Shown one piece after another: positions 11,002 through 21,239 of a stretch of 64,000 bases of DNA. This DNA is from Boswellia sacra (lineage: Eukaryota > Streptophyta > Magnoliopsida > Sapindales > Burseraceae). Made by a program: the position numbers and the translations under genes. Within the stretch, counting starts at the first letter, position 1; every line of letters starts with the position of its first letter. The notes beneath the pieces were generated by a model. The model made no database searches. It was not told where the DNA came from and saw only the letters and a program-made list of their open reading frames with translations. Where the stretch lies: the NCBI GenBank assembly GCA_013180625.2, contig SNVD02013683.1, forward strand, positions 1-64,000, given 5' to 3'.

Positions 11002-12171
11002 ATGGCGGGGCGTCTTCGCGACTGGTCCACTCTCCCCGATTCCATCATTCAAACAATTGCAGAGCTACTCCAAGCACGGATAGACATCCTTCGTTTGCGT
11101 GGAGTATGTAACTCATTCCGTTCCGCAATCCCTCCTCCAATCCTACTCTCGCCCCACTTAAAAGATGTTCATTATAACTTCTTTCCACCCTTACCCGCAC
11201 AAGGACCCGTACCACTCGCAATCAAGCTCTACACTGTCTACCTAATCGAACCCATTTCACAAAACCCAGCCAGCACTTCCTCAGCAAAGCATGACACCAC
11301 TAAAGCGCGCCTGATCAAGGTTAGGGAATCAGATTCCGGCAAGGTTCGACTTCTCGATCCCTTCACTTCACTCCACTACAAGCACCTGCATCACATGTTA
11401 CCCAAGTGTTTGAACTTGTTTGATTATCGGGTTACGGAGATAGCCAAAGAGTACGGACTTGAATATGCTGAAGATTGTGAACGTTTCTTTTGTTTGCCAA
11501 GAAAAGTTGCCATTTCTGCCGATCATGGTGGTGAGTTGGTGCTCATGACATTAGTTGACTCAATTATGCATATGTGGACGAGTGGAGACAAGAAATGGGT
11601 TCATGTTTCTGGTTTTGGTCCTCGTTATCTTATGGATGTTATTTATCATAAAGGAAAATTCTATTTTTTGGCGGCTGATGGTCTTGTTATAAGGGTTGAT
11701 CCCGAGACGTTGAAAAAGCATATTATAGCTTTGCCTCTGAGACCTACAAGAAGTTCTCGCGGGCTTAAATCGTTTTTAAGATTGCGTAACGGTTTGTTTA
11801 TGGTTAATAGGGTGGAGAGATCTGACGGAAGATGTCGCATAAATATTTATAAGTTTGAAATGAAGGGATGGTGGGAGCCGGTGCAGGATGGAATTGGGAA
11901 TAATGCATTGCTTTTGTTTGAGGGAGGTAACTTGTTTCTTTCAGCTAAAGAGTTCAATGTATTTAAAGGGAATTGTGTTTATTTACCTGGGAGAGTTCAA
12001 AACGATTTTGATAATGGTTACCCTGGAAAGGTTGCTAGGATTTTTGGCTTTCAGCATCGTACTACAGATTATCTCACAGCTTTTCCTGGCTTTTCTGAGA
12101 TTTTTTGGCCTCCACCAAAATGGGCCATCCCTAAATGTAAGCATTTCTTTTCCCCCTCTGTAGTTGTTTAA
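11002..12171 (+). CDS. F-box protein with C-terminal DUF295 (SKIP23-like)
   Basis: This single-exon gene encodes about 389 residues from the ATG at 11002. Such proteins are predicted substrate-recognition subunits of SCF (SKP1-CUL1-F-box) ubiquitin ligases. The N-terminal F-box reads WSTLPDSIIQTIAELL, then ILRLRGVCNSFRSAI (residues ~7-50). The later part, with KGKFYFLAADGLVIRVDPET, the FKGNCVYLP block and TTDYLTAFPGF, is typical DUF295 (KIB1-4 beta-propeller). An upstream in-frame ATG at 10861 would add 47 hydrophobic residues. I prefer 11002 because homology to the inverted paralogue (start at 60875) begins there. The reading frame is uninterrupted. The last codons may be altered by splicing: AAATGTAAGC at ~12134 resembles a donor, and TTTGCAG at 12421 an acceptor. 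Two broken paralogues lie at 59735-60875 and 63068-63411. Confidence 0.85.
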   Translation: MAGRLRDWSTLPDSIIQTIAELLQARIDILRLRGVCNSFRSAIPPPILLSPHLKDVHYNFFPPLPAQGPVPLAIKLYTVYLIEPISQNPASTSSAKHDTTKARLIKVRESDSGKVRLLDPFTSLHYKHLHHMLPKCLNLFDYRVTEIAKEYGLEYAEDCERFFCLPRKVAISADHGGELVLMTLVDSIMHMWTSGDKKWVHVSGFGPRYLMDVIYHKGKFYFLAADGLVIRVDPETLKKHIIALPLRPTRSSRGLKSFLRLRNGLFMVNRVERSDGRCRINIYKFEMKGWWEPVQDGIGNNALLLFEGGNLFLSAKEFNVFKGNCVYLPGRVQNDFDNGYPGKVARIFGFQHRTTDYLTAFPGFSEIFWPPPKWAIPKCKHFFSPSVVV

Positions 12172-13100
12172 GTTTTAAACTGAAATTGATTAGTAGCACT
12201 TGCCATCGTGATAATTCGAAATAATAGTGCATTTACGGAGTTGCCTTGATTTTATGTTTCAAGTTATTTATTTAGTAAGAAATGCTTGTTATTCTCCCAA
12301 GTGCTTATTCAACTTTTTCTTAATTGCTTGTTTTTTTAACTTGGTATAGTTTTACTTAGGTCTGTTCCTTAATCAGAGTTATTCTGTTCCTTGTTTTCTT
12401 CCTAGTCTTCTTCGTTTGCAGGATGGTAATCACGTATTCTCAGTTCTTGCTCTTTTTGTGCAATTAAAAATAATTCCATGCAGCACTTATATTGTGGTTT
12501 TCTGTTTCAAGTTTCTTGCTCTATGCTGGATTTCCCTTGATGTGTTTGTTTTTTAACGATTGGATGTTTGACACCATCAAATCCTTTCTGCGATGAAGGT
12601 TTTTGATCATCTGTAAAATGTAATATTTCGCATAAAACCAACAGTACTCATCAATGTGATTGAAACATTGTGAGAATCCTATTGTGGGAACACCAAACAT
12701 TAACCATCTTAGGCTTTGTAATGGGAAATTGTCTATCATGACATTCTCTTTATTGGATGGCTTGAGCTGTCTTTTTTGCCAAAACTACTGCAAGTTATGT
12801 TTAATATAAATTTTGATTCTTTTTATTTGACAAAATGGCATTGCTTTTGAAGCTAATTACAACAGATTAGCTGCTTGAGGAGCCTTCTTGTATCAACACA
12901 AAGATTTGAACATCTTGTAAAGTTTGTCCAGATCTTGCAAGTCCTAATGACAGTCTTTATTAACTGTATTTCTTCATAGTTTAATTGGTATTTAGCATGT
13001 AAGAATTACGAATGCTACATTTATCAAGCTAGTGTAAGGATAATGAATGCTACATTTGTGGATTATGATTAATTTATGTCTTTGTAATGGTGATAAATTT
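12172..13100 (+). other. 3' flank of the F-box gene, shared with its inverted paralogues
   Basis: This non-coding sequence aligns by eye, reverse-complemented, with about 58980-59735, and part of it with about 62560-63060. Shared words include GACATTCTCTTTATTG, AACATCTTGTAAAGTTTGTC and AGTTTAATTGGTATT. The homology shows that the whole locus, with its 3' flank, was duplicated genomically; the paralogues are not retrocopies. It probably contains the 3' UTR. Confidence 0.65.
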
Positions 13101-13430
13101 TGATCTTAATTTTTTTATGCTAAGTAATGTCTTCGATGTTGAACGTCATTAGGTTGTAAAACGAATAGGATTTTGCTAAGACTCAAAAAACAACTCTCTT
13201 TTATCTCATATTTCTTAACAATTGTGAGGAGGTGTTTGGTCCACATTACCAAGATTTTAGTATTGTATTTCTTTTAAAATATAATAAATTAATATAAAAA
13301 ATCGGTTTTGCCTATTTTAGGTAAGAAAAGGGATCTTTTGACACAACTTTTTTTTTTAATACAAAACTAAACACAAATTTCTAGTAATTGATCTAGAAAA
13401 TCCAAGGTTGAGACTTCCAACTATTGGAAT

Positions 13431-13639
13431 TGGTGAGATTAGGGATTAAAAAATTGTAGCAATAAATTATGTCAAAACTTTGTATTAAAATATCCATTCT
13501 CTTTATAAAATTTATTGTTTTTCACCTTTAAGCAGTGGTGAGATTAGGGATTAAAAAATTGTGGCAATAAATTATGTCAAAACTTTGTATTAAAATATCA
13601 ATTCTCTTTATAAAATTTATTGTTTTCACCTTTAAGCAG
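13431..13639. repeat. Tandem duplication, two ~105-bp units
   Basis: Unit 1 (13431-13535) and unit 2 (13536-13639) both start TGGTGAGATTAGGGATTAAA and end CACCTTTAAGCAG. They differ at only a few positions, so the duplication is recent. It is non-coding. The flanks 13100-13430 and 13640-14680 show nothing recognisable beyond AT-rich intergenic DNA. Confidence 0.85.
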
Positions 13640-14681
13640 ACTAGTGTTGATGGTTATTTATGAAATTTTAAGAGATAACCTCGTGCTTTGGAAAACTTTC
13701 CTATTATAAATAAATGGTGATTGAGTGGGTTAAGCTTAATAAGAATGTCTTGTGTTACAAATAAATTTTTCCAGTAGCTTGCTTCCATAAAAGATGAATG
13801 TCTTGTGTTTGGAATTTGCGGAATTATTTTACCCCACAACTTTAAGTTATTTTCAAACAGATTCTTCCATATTTGATCATTTCAACTTGTCTATCTACTT
13901 GAGAGAATTTTCATTAACACTTATGAGGTTTGGTTGAATAATATGATTTAAAAGTTTTATAAACTAATAAGACACCCCATCTATTATTTAAGAGACTAAA
14001 ATATCTTGAAGCTATTATTTCCATTATATAATAAATTAGAAATTTTAATAAAATCACTATTTACATTTTAAATAGAGTAAAACATAAATATCTTCCGTGA
14101 ACATAAATCATAACAAATATCGTTTATAATGAATTTTAAAAATTAGAACTATATATAATTAAAATACAATTGCAATATTATCTTGTCATATTTTTTATAT
14201 TCTATTTTAAATTTTATAATAAAAATGATAATTTATGAGTAGTTTAAGTCTTATATAATAGATTTTGTTAGGTTGAAGAGTGTTAGTATAAGTTTATGAA
14301 ATTTTTTGGTTATCATTTTTTTGGAAAATTTTATATTAAAGCTACGGTTGTCAACATAACAATATCTTCTATTTATTATCCAATATGAAGAACATGAAGA
14401 TTTACCCACACTGGAAATACCATAAAATAGGATAGGCGAGCAAGGGAGTTGCTTTTGGAAAATAACAATCTCATGGACAGTTTGATTTTCTTCTTTGGTT
14501 ATTTCTTTAAAATGCATTGTCCCATAGATGATGCGTTAAACTTTTAGCCCATAAGAGATTTTCATCCAATGACTCTTTCAGTGCTTTAAATGAAAGATTC
14601 TTAGGATTGGAGGCATTTGACGTCTTCAAAAAATTTTAAACAAAGAGAATAGTATTAATATAATCAAAACAGACTATCCTT

Positions 14682-14684
<3 letters not shown>

Positions 14685-14722
<38 letters not shown>
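14685..14722. repeat. (TA)n microsatellite
   Basis: About 19 uninterrupted TA units. Confidence 0.95.
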
Positions 14723-14725
<3 letters not shown>

Positions 14726-14886
14726 CGAACTTAGTAACAACTACATAGCATACTATAAAATAGTTATAATTATGTAAAGTATATAATTACCATAATATAT
14801 ATACACCTTTTGGTTGTAAAACATATTATAAAAACAATTATAATAGTATAAATACTAAAAGGAAATTAAGAAAATAAAAAAATGGG

Positions 14887-15080
14887 AGTCTTAATTTATG
14901 TCCTAAGGGCGTACGTCAACTACTTAAAAACTGTGTAAATTCTCTTAAGGAATGTGTAAATATCATCGAAAACTGTAAATTCTCGCAGTGACTGTAAAAA
15001 TCATTAATTACGCAAATTTTAACTGAATTTACACGGTTTTTAAGAGTTTAGCATATGTCCTTAGGACAAACATTAAGACT
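14887..15080. mobile_element. Palindromic (fold-back) MITE, 194 bp
   Basis: The left end AGTCTTAATTTATGTCCTAA matches the reverse complement of the right end, AGTCTTAATGTTTGTCCTAA. Pairing continues inward through CTTAAAAACTGTGTAAATTC / CTTAAAAACCGTGTAAATTC and a GTAAATTCTCGCAGTGACTG core, so nearly the entire element can form one hairpin. No coding capacity and no convincing target duplication are seen. The superfamily is unassigned. Confidence 0.7.
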
Positions 15081-15266
15081 ATCCATAAATAAATTAATTC
15101 TCAAAACTTATAAAAAATTTATGTATCTTGTATGGTTTTAAAATCATTATTGAATACACGTTATTTGAGATATAAAATTTAAGATATAATTTAAGATAAA
15201 TATTATTATTTTATAAAAAAAAAAAACAAGCAATACAAATTTGAGAGAAGGAACTTTCAATTGCTA

Positions 15267-15312
15267 GAATTAGATCACAAATACGGCATGAATTAGATCA
15301 CAAATACGGCAT
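15267..15312. repeat. 23-bp unit in perfect tandem duplicate
   Basis: GAATTAGATCACAAATACGG plus CAT occurs twice head to tail. It is a small local duplication in otherwise featureless intergenic DNA (15081-16030). Confidence 0.9.
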
Positions 15313-16031
15313 TGGTTTCTCTTTTATAGCCATTTTGGTCGCACTTCTAACCAAAATAATCGGTTGTAACGAAATAAAGAAATGCCGTTGGGAGTCGAGG
15401 AAGGTTAGATTCTATTGAAAGGTCGGTAGGTTATCGAAGCATAGACCTCCATAATTTTCGATTTATATACAAATAAATTCTGCAGTTTCTTTATTTAAGT
15501 TACACATCATTCAGTTATTGCAAATTAATATGTAGAAAGCATATCTAAGCAAATACAGTACTAGTACTATTTTTTTCTCTTTGTCAACTATAAAGGTAAT
15601 TGTGTATTCACATTCAAAGTTGAAATAATATCCTTCCAAGATTGCTTTTACTCTCTACATCTTTGGACTGCTTTTTTTTTTTTTTTTTTTTTAAACTCAT
15701 CACCAGACTACAAAGAATGAGGGGGTTAATAACTTTGGTCCCATTGCATTTGCAATATATCAAATCATCTTTATGAAGCATGTGATATTTACCAATTTCA
15801 AATTATAACACACCTGCTCTCCTCTGCTCTACTCTGAACTAAAATTATCAGAGAAAGATTTTTTCAGGGGGGCAGTGGTCATAAGGCCTACCGTTACCAA
15901 ATATATAATGTGTGAGAGGCGGGGTGAGTTGGCATGGGAGACTGAAAAATTTTGTAAATAAAGTCAAATCCTTGGGTCATTTCATGTTTGTGAATAGCGG
16001 GTTGTTATCTTGTCTTTTTTTTTTTTTTCTC

Positions 16032-16229
16032 CAATAATGTTAGACTTATAATATTCATACAATCTAAACTCTATGATATGAAGCGGTAGCTTAGATGACA
16101 AAATTCTATTGAAGATTTAACTTATCTCGTTTATTTTTTTTCCACCTCTACTAAATTTTCCCTATGTAGACTGCCAGATTATATTATAAAGTTTAGATTG
16201 TTTGAATATTATAAGTCTAATATTACCCT
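16032..16229. mobile_element. MITE, Mutator-like family A (copy 2)
   Basis: The left end AATAATGTTAGACTTATAAT and the reverse complement of the right end TAATATTAGACTTATAATAT form a ~45-base inverted repeat that includes CAATCTAAACT. The flanks TTTTTTCTC (16023-16031 and 16230-16238) match over 9 bases, the Mutator duplication length, although they sit in T-runs. The terminal word GTTAGACTTATAA is shared with the copy at 57874-58074. Confidence 0.7.
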
Positions 16230-16999
16230 TTTTTTCTCTATTTTCTAAGATTACTTTATAAATGTTGTCGGATGAAAGTGAAATTAAAAACTCTTCATTT
16301 AGCTATATCTCTCAGTCCCTCATCCTCCAGTGATATTCATTTACGAGACTTTCAGTATGGTTTTTGTAACTCTACTGGCACCCCCCAGGTATAATGGTTT
16401 TCTCGCTCTATCTATTAAATTTATGATTTCTTACTCTGCAGAAGAAGTTCAAGTATATTAGTTTTCCTTCCTTTTTATTTTTTTTAAATAAATTGTATAT
16501 TTTTCAGAAGTTGGAGGAGAAAGTATGTACGTTGCATCCTACCCATTTAGATAAATTTAGTATAAAAATTTTGGTTCCTTCTCACCCTGTTTGATGGCAC
16601 TGAAATTTTTATTTTTGGTTCCGAGGTAAACCAAAGTTATTGCGATTTGTAGTTAGAAGTCTGTTGATTCTTCTTTAACAGGCTTCAAAATTTGAATTGT
16701 CAACCTCTAGTGATGTCTGCCCTTCTTTAATCCGTAAAGGATAGGAATTACCAAGTCAAAATCCAACTATTAATAAGCTCTATACATAATTCAAGAGAAA
16801 ATCCTACTGCAGAATTAAAATTCAATAGTTGATCTTCATCTCAACTCCTATTATATATATACAATCATAAATAGGAAAATATGCATGCTAAAACCTTTGT
16901 AAACAAAACTTCTGCTCACAAAACAACTTACCAAGGCTTCAGTCAGTCTTTAATTATCTTTTAGTCATTATCTTTAATATAAAACAAAAACAATAATAT
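16230..16999. other. Intergenic, nothing recognised
   Basis: AT-rich sequence with short T-runs. I see no gene, tRNA or clear repeat. Confidence 0.4.
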
Positions 17000-17970
17000 G
17001 GCTTGTCTAAGTTCTGATTTATTAACCTGGAAGCAAGAAGTACCAACAACTTCTATGACAGAATTTATCTTGCCAACGTAAAAATCAATGAAATATTATC
17101 AATTTGCTTAAATTGAAAGACATAATTAAGAATTAATTAACCAGCATGTCAATTAAACACTCACAAAAATCTAATTCACTAATTCACTTTAGAAATCGCA
17201 ACACATATTTGGTAAATGACTGAATTACTAATTCAGCACTGCACACATTCCACTGGCTGATTTTTAACAATTTGATCATTGCCCCAATTCTTACAAAAAT
17301 ATCAAGCTTTCATAAAAATGAAAGGATGCTCAATAAAAAATATCATATCAAATTAGGACCTTAAATTTTTGGACAACAGCTTGGTTTTACACATTCTCAG
17401 ATGCTATCCAACAGGCTTGTAAACTGAACAGTCAATTTCCAAAAATCATAACATTTTCCACAGAGATTATAAAATCATGAAACTTTCTAGTCTAAAAGGA
17501 CACGTATTGAAACCATCATGCCAAAAATCATGATTTTTCATGAAGTATAAGTAAGTCAAAATCAGTTCACTTTACGGTTTCTGTTATGAAAATAGGGCAT
17601 TTGAGATTTGCAGTTGAGAATTTGAAAAATCATCATAAATTGTAAAAATCTCACTTTTGCGTGAAACCACTTTTGTTTGAAATATTTTTTAGTGTAGAAT
17701 ATGATATAAAAATCAATTTAGCAATATGCCTTGTAAAACTAATCATTTTTCATTTCAAACATAGGCATATCTGAGAAAGTTCAAAAATTTCAAATCTGGA
17801 TAGTAGAATTCACCAAAAATTGAATACTTTGTGGTTTCAAGTCAAACAAAATTCTATATAATCTTTACGCAGTTTAGTTTAACATATAAAAATTTCAAAT
17901 TAAAAAACAAAATCTAAAATTTATGTGGATTTCCGTAACACAAGCTATCACTTAAGAACATTGCACTGCT
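17000..17970 (-). repeat. Decayed LTR fragment related to the Tekay-like element LTRs
   Basis: Scattered similarity, same orientation, to the LTRs at 47780-50925 and 54331-57395: CCCAATTCTTACAAAAAT, a 'hexamer then CATGAAACTTTC' block, CATGCCAAAAATCATGATTT, GTTTAGTTTAACATA, and a following GGTTCAAGCATC block. It is much more diverged than those two LTRs are from each other, so this is an older insertion of the same lineage. The ends are not defined. Confidence 0.5.
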
Positions 17971-18599
17971 TTTGGGTTCAAGCATCTCCTTAAGATACAT
18001 TCTCCTATCACCTCTCCCAATCCCCAGAGATTCTCCCAGTCCCCTGCACCTTCTCTTTCATCATCTCCTCAAAACATGTATGCACTTGCATTTTTACTCA
18101 AAACAAAATGTATACTTACATAACGTGTCCTCGGCTGCCTTTCTAGCTTTCTTTGTGAGTTTCTCGTTCACAACAAGCTTATCACCACAAACGAAACCAA
18201 ATCATAGAATTTAACCAAATAAATAAAAAATAAAGAGGAATATTTTAATAATACATAAAATAATAATAATAATAAATATGCATAAATGTAGATCTGAGAT
18301 CGCAGACGCCATAGATCCACAAGCTATTTAATTTAAAAGAAAGAAAAAAAAATTATATGCACGATAATTACCTCTTTTCATGGTTAACCTTGCTATTTTA
18401 GCACCAGATCAAACAAAAATATTGCATAGATTAGCCAAAATGTGTGAAAATTGTAAGGTGAGATGAGGAAGGCGTGAGAGAGTGGGGACTTCAACAGAGA
18501 GGAATGGACTTTGTAATCTAGGGTTTCTTTCTTTTCGTTGGTTTTTTAAATAATTGTGAGTTTGGTGAGTGGTGTTCATCACCCACATGTTAACATCCA

Positions 18600-18870
18600 T
18601 TTAACTTTTTGTTTTTCTGGACTCTTAAACAGATGAGTGTTTATTGTTGTTAACACTCATCTTTTTATCCAATGTCAATGATGATGGCTGATATATAAAA
18701 AAACACTTATCTTTTATGTGAAATCGTTTAACGCACAAATATACAATGATATTTGAATAAATAACACTCATCTATTACGCGTCTATTGTTATTATATAAC
18801 TCAAAGATGCAATTTAGTACACAAACACGCATCTATTATGTGACATGGTTAAATAATTTTGTAGTAGTAC
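18600..18870. mobile_element. Possible CACTA-type sub-terminal region
   Basis: The word (A)ACACTCATCT(A/T)TT or its variants (CACTTATCTTTTATGTG, CACGCATCTATTATGTG, and the reverse GATGAGTGTT) recurs at least five times in both orientations. The cluster ends at TTTTGTAGTAG, reminiscent of a CACTA terminus read outward. No second end or transposase was located. Confidence 0.3.
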
Positions 18871-19890
18871 TTTATCTTGCTGGTTCGGTCCTAAACGATT
18901 AACCACATACAGGTTGAAATGCAGTGGAAGAAGTAAAGAAACTAAAGGATAGATAAATTGATAGCTTGACTACGAGAATACCCAAAAAGTTGAATAAAAA
19001 ATCATTAATCCGTTGATTCTTAGAATATTCTGAAAAATGACAAATGAAACTCGTTGATTCATTAAGAATACCGAGAATTGCCCCAGAAAACTCATACAAG
19101 AGTTTATTAGTCTCTAAAAACACTTCACCTATGATGGCCATAGAGCCATATATTTATATTTCACCAACCCTACATCTAAGATGAGACTTACCTCTTTTAC
19201 GCCCTGCATAAAAAGTAGGTCCTAGATGGTTGCAGTTGTAGAAGATCATAAGGATACCTTGTTCTCAATCAAAAGAGCTCAGGGCTAGATATATGTTAGT
19301 ATGTCTTGATATACGTTAGTATGTAGAGGGGTAGGGATGGAGCCACACAGGGACGAGTGGGGGCAATTTGAGAAAAAAGTACTAAATTTCTATATAAGTT
19401 CCTATTTTATATTCTATATGTATATGCGTGGGAGTGGGATTCTAAATGCCTTATGCTTAAGCCCGTGACCTGCCAATTTTTTTAAAAAATTTGAACTTGG
19501 TCTCATGCTTTTGGATTTAACAATTTATTTATTTAAAACGTGGTACACTTAATTAAAATATTTTATTACTTCTCAATTTAAATATAATTTAATCTCCCAA
19601 CTTTACTCCTACAGTTCCAGATTTTCAAATCACGCGGTTTCCCCTATATATATAATTCACTCTGACATCTCTCTCATCTTCTCGGCTTTCACAAGGAAGT
19701 CATTGACGATTGACACTCCTTGCAGGAGTTGCAGTATTTGATTCCCACTTTTCTCCTTCCACACTTCAAATTTTAGGTAAATTAATAATTTTTTCATTCT
19801 CTTGATTCTTTTATTGTTACTTGAGAAACTTATTTTCACATATTTACTTGATTTTTGATAGTATTATTACTTTGTGAAATTTACAATATT
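18871..19890. other. Intergenic, with a possible hAT end
   Basis: The phrase GGGATGGAGCCACACAGGG at about 19333 resembles the conserved end of hAT elements of the zinc-finger/TTF group. No matching opposite terminus or transposase is seen downstream. No gene is visible. Confidence 0.25.
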
Positions 19891-19899
19891 TAATAAATA

Positions 19900-20413
19900 T
19901 CTAATATTTAAATGATGTTAATTAGTGATAATCTAAATTTTAGTATTTTTCTTTTGAAAAATAATCTATTTGTTAATTAGATTAATATCTACAATTATTC
20001 ATTAGTTTAATAGCATATATTATTTATATTTAAATGATAGTTAATTAGTAATAATATAATGTTTAGAAACATAATTTTTTTATTAATTAGTTTAATATAT
20101 TTATGTATTCATTAGGCTAAAAACTGATAACGTATATAATTCTAGTTGACAATTAATTATTGATAATCTAAGGTTTTATTTCTTTTGCTTAGAACATAAT
20201 CTAATTATTATTTAGTTGATTATGTACAATTATTCATTAGATAATTAATGGGTCATAATCTAAAATTTCACTACTTTTTCTTAGAAAATAATCTATTTAT
20301 TAAATTAGTTGGATATATATACATTTATTCGTTAGATGATTAATGAATCATAATCTAAGATCATATTATTTTTGCTTAGAAACATAATCTATTTATTAAA
20401 TAGTTGAATATAC

Positions 20414-20464
<51 letters not shown>

Positions 20465-20520
20465 ATTCATTAATAATTAATGAGTCATAATCTAAAATTT
20501 AATTCCTTTTTTGAGAAATC
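19900..20520. repeat. Degenerate tandem repeat, ~95-135-bp period, about five units
   Basis: Successive blocks repeat the order TAATCTAA(A/G), a T-rich stretch, CTTAGAAA(C)ATAATCTATTTATTA, TAGTT(G)(A)ATAT, ATTCATTAG. The ATTCATTAG landmark falls at about 19997, 20106, 20232, 20326 and 20463. The units are well diverged. A (TA)n run at 20418-20462 sits in the last unit. Confidence 0.6.
20418..20462. repeat. (TA)n microsatellite
   Basis: About 22 uninterrupted TA units. Confidence 0.95.
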
Positions 20521-21124
20521 AATATCATTACTTTAGTAAGATTTGTTTTTATTTATTCATGTATGAGTTTGCAAGTACCATAATTAAAATTTATATTATT
20601 TTTTAAATCAAATTATTCTTATATTGATCTTGATTTCTTGTTCATATTAGTCCAAGTTTTAAAGCACATTTTATCATTTCATGAATAGATAGTTCTTTGG
20701 ACATCTATTATGTATAGAACTCTTTTGTGTGCTTGCACTTCTTTAGCTTTATGAGTTATGAACTCCTTCCGTGGTTTAACATGTCTAGTAAGTTTCTTCA
20801 ACATGTTTTGATGCAAGTATTATATTATGTGAAGCTTTCTTATATATTGATTTATCTGGTCCTCTTTTATATTGTTATTGGAAGATATTGCCCCCAGTAA
20901 TTTAATTTGCTGGCTTTGTCTTCTGGTGTCGTTATTTAGTTCTCTTATCCATTTATCTTTCCTTGGCAATGTCTCATAACCTGCATTTATCCAAATAAGA
21001 TATGTAAAATCTATCATAAAGAATTTAAGTGAGAAGATCCATTGATTAATTTTATGGAGAGATGGCAAGGTCAATACCCTGGAGCATTATAAAAATTACT
21101 TCTGTTCAGTTGAAAGCATCGACC

Positions 21125-21209
21125 GGGGTGGTGGCGCAGTTGGCTAGCGCGTAGGTCTCATAGCTTCTGAGTTATCCTGAGGTCGAGAGTTCGAGCCTCT
21201 CTCACCCCA
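21125..21209 (+). tRNA. Elongator tRNA-Met (CAT) with 11-nt intron
   Basis: The gene folds as a complete tRNA: acceptor GGGGTGG pairs with TCACCCC, followed by discriminator A. The D-arm is GCGC...GCGC, the T-arm GAGAG-TTCGAGC-CTCTC, and the anticodon CAT is at 21159-21161. The 11-base insert GCTTCTGAGTT at 21163-21173, directly after the base 3' of the anticodon, is a canonical tRNA intron; plant elongator tRNA-Met genes are known to be intron-bearing. Removing it leaves the normal loop CTCATAA. Both internal promoter boxes are intact. CAA-type sequence lies just upstream and a T5 run downstream. It is likely functional. Confidence 0.96.
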
Positions 21210-21214
21210 AAACA

Positions 21215-21219
21215 TTTTT
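21215..21219 (+). terminator. RNA polymerase III terminator of the tRNA-Met gene
   Basis: A TTTTT run starts 6 bases after the discriminator base, the usual Pol III stop signal. Confidence 0.75.
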
Positions 21220-21239
21220 GGGGTCTAATGATCCTGTCG

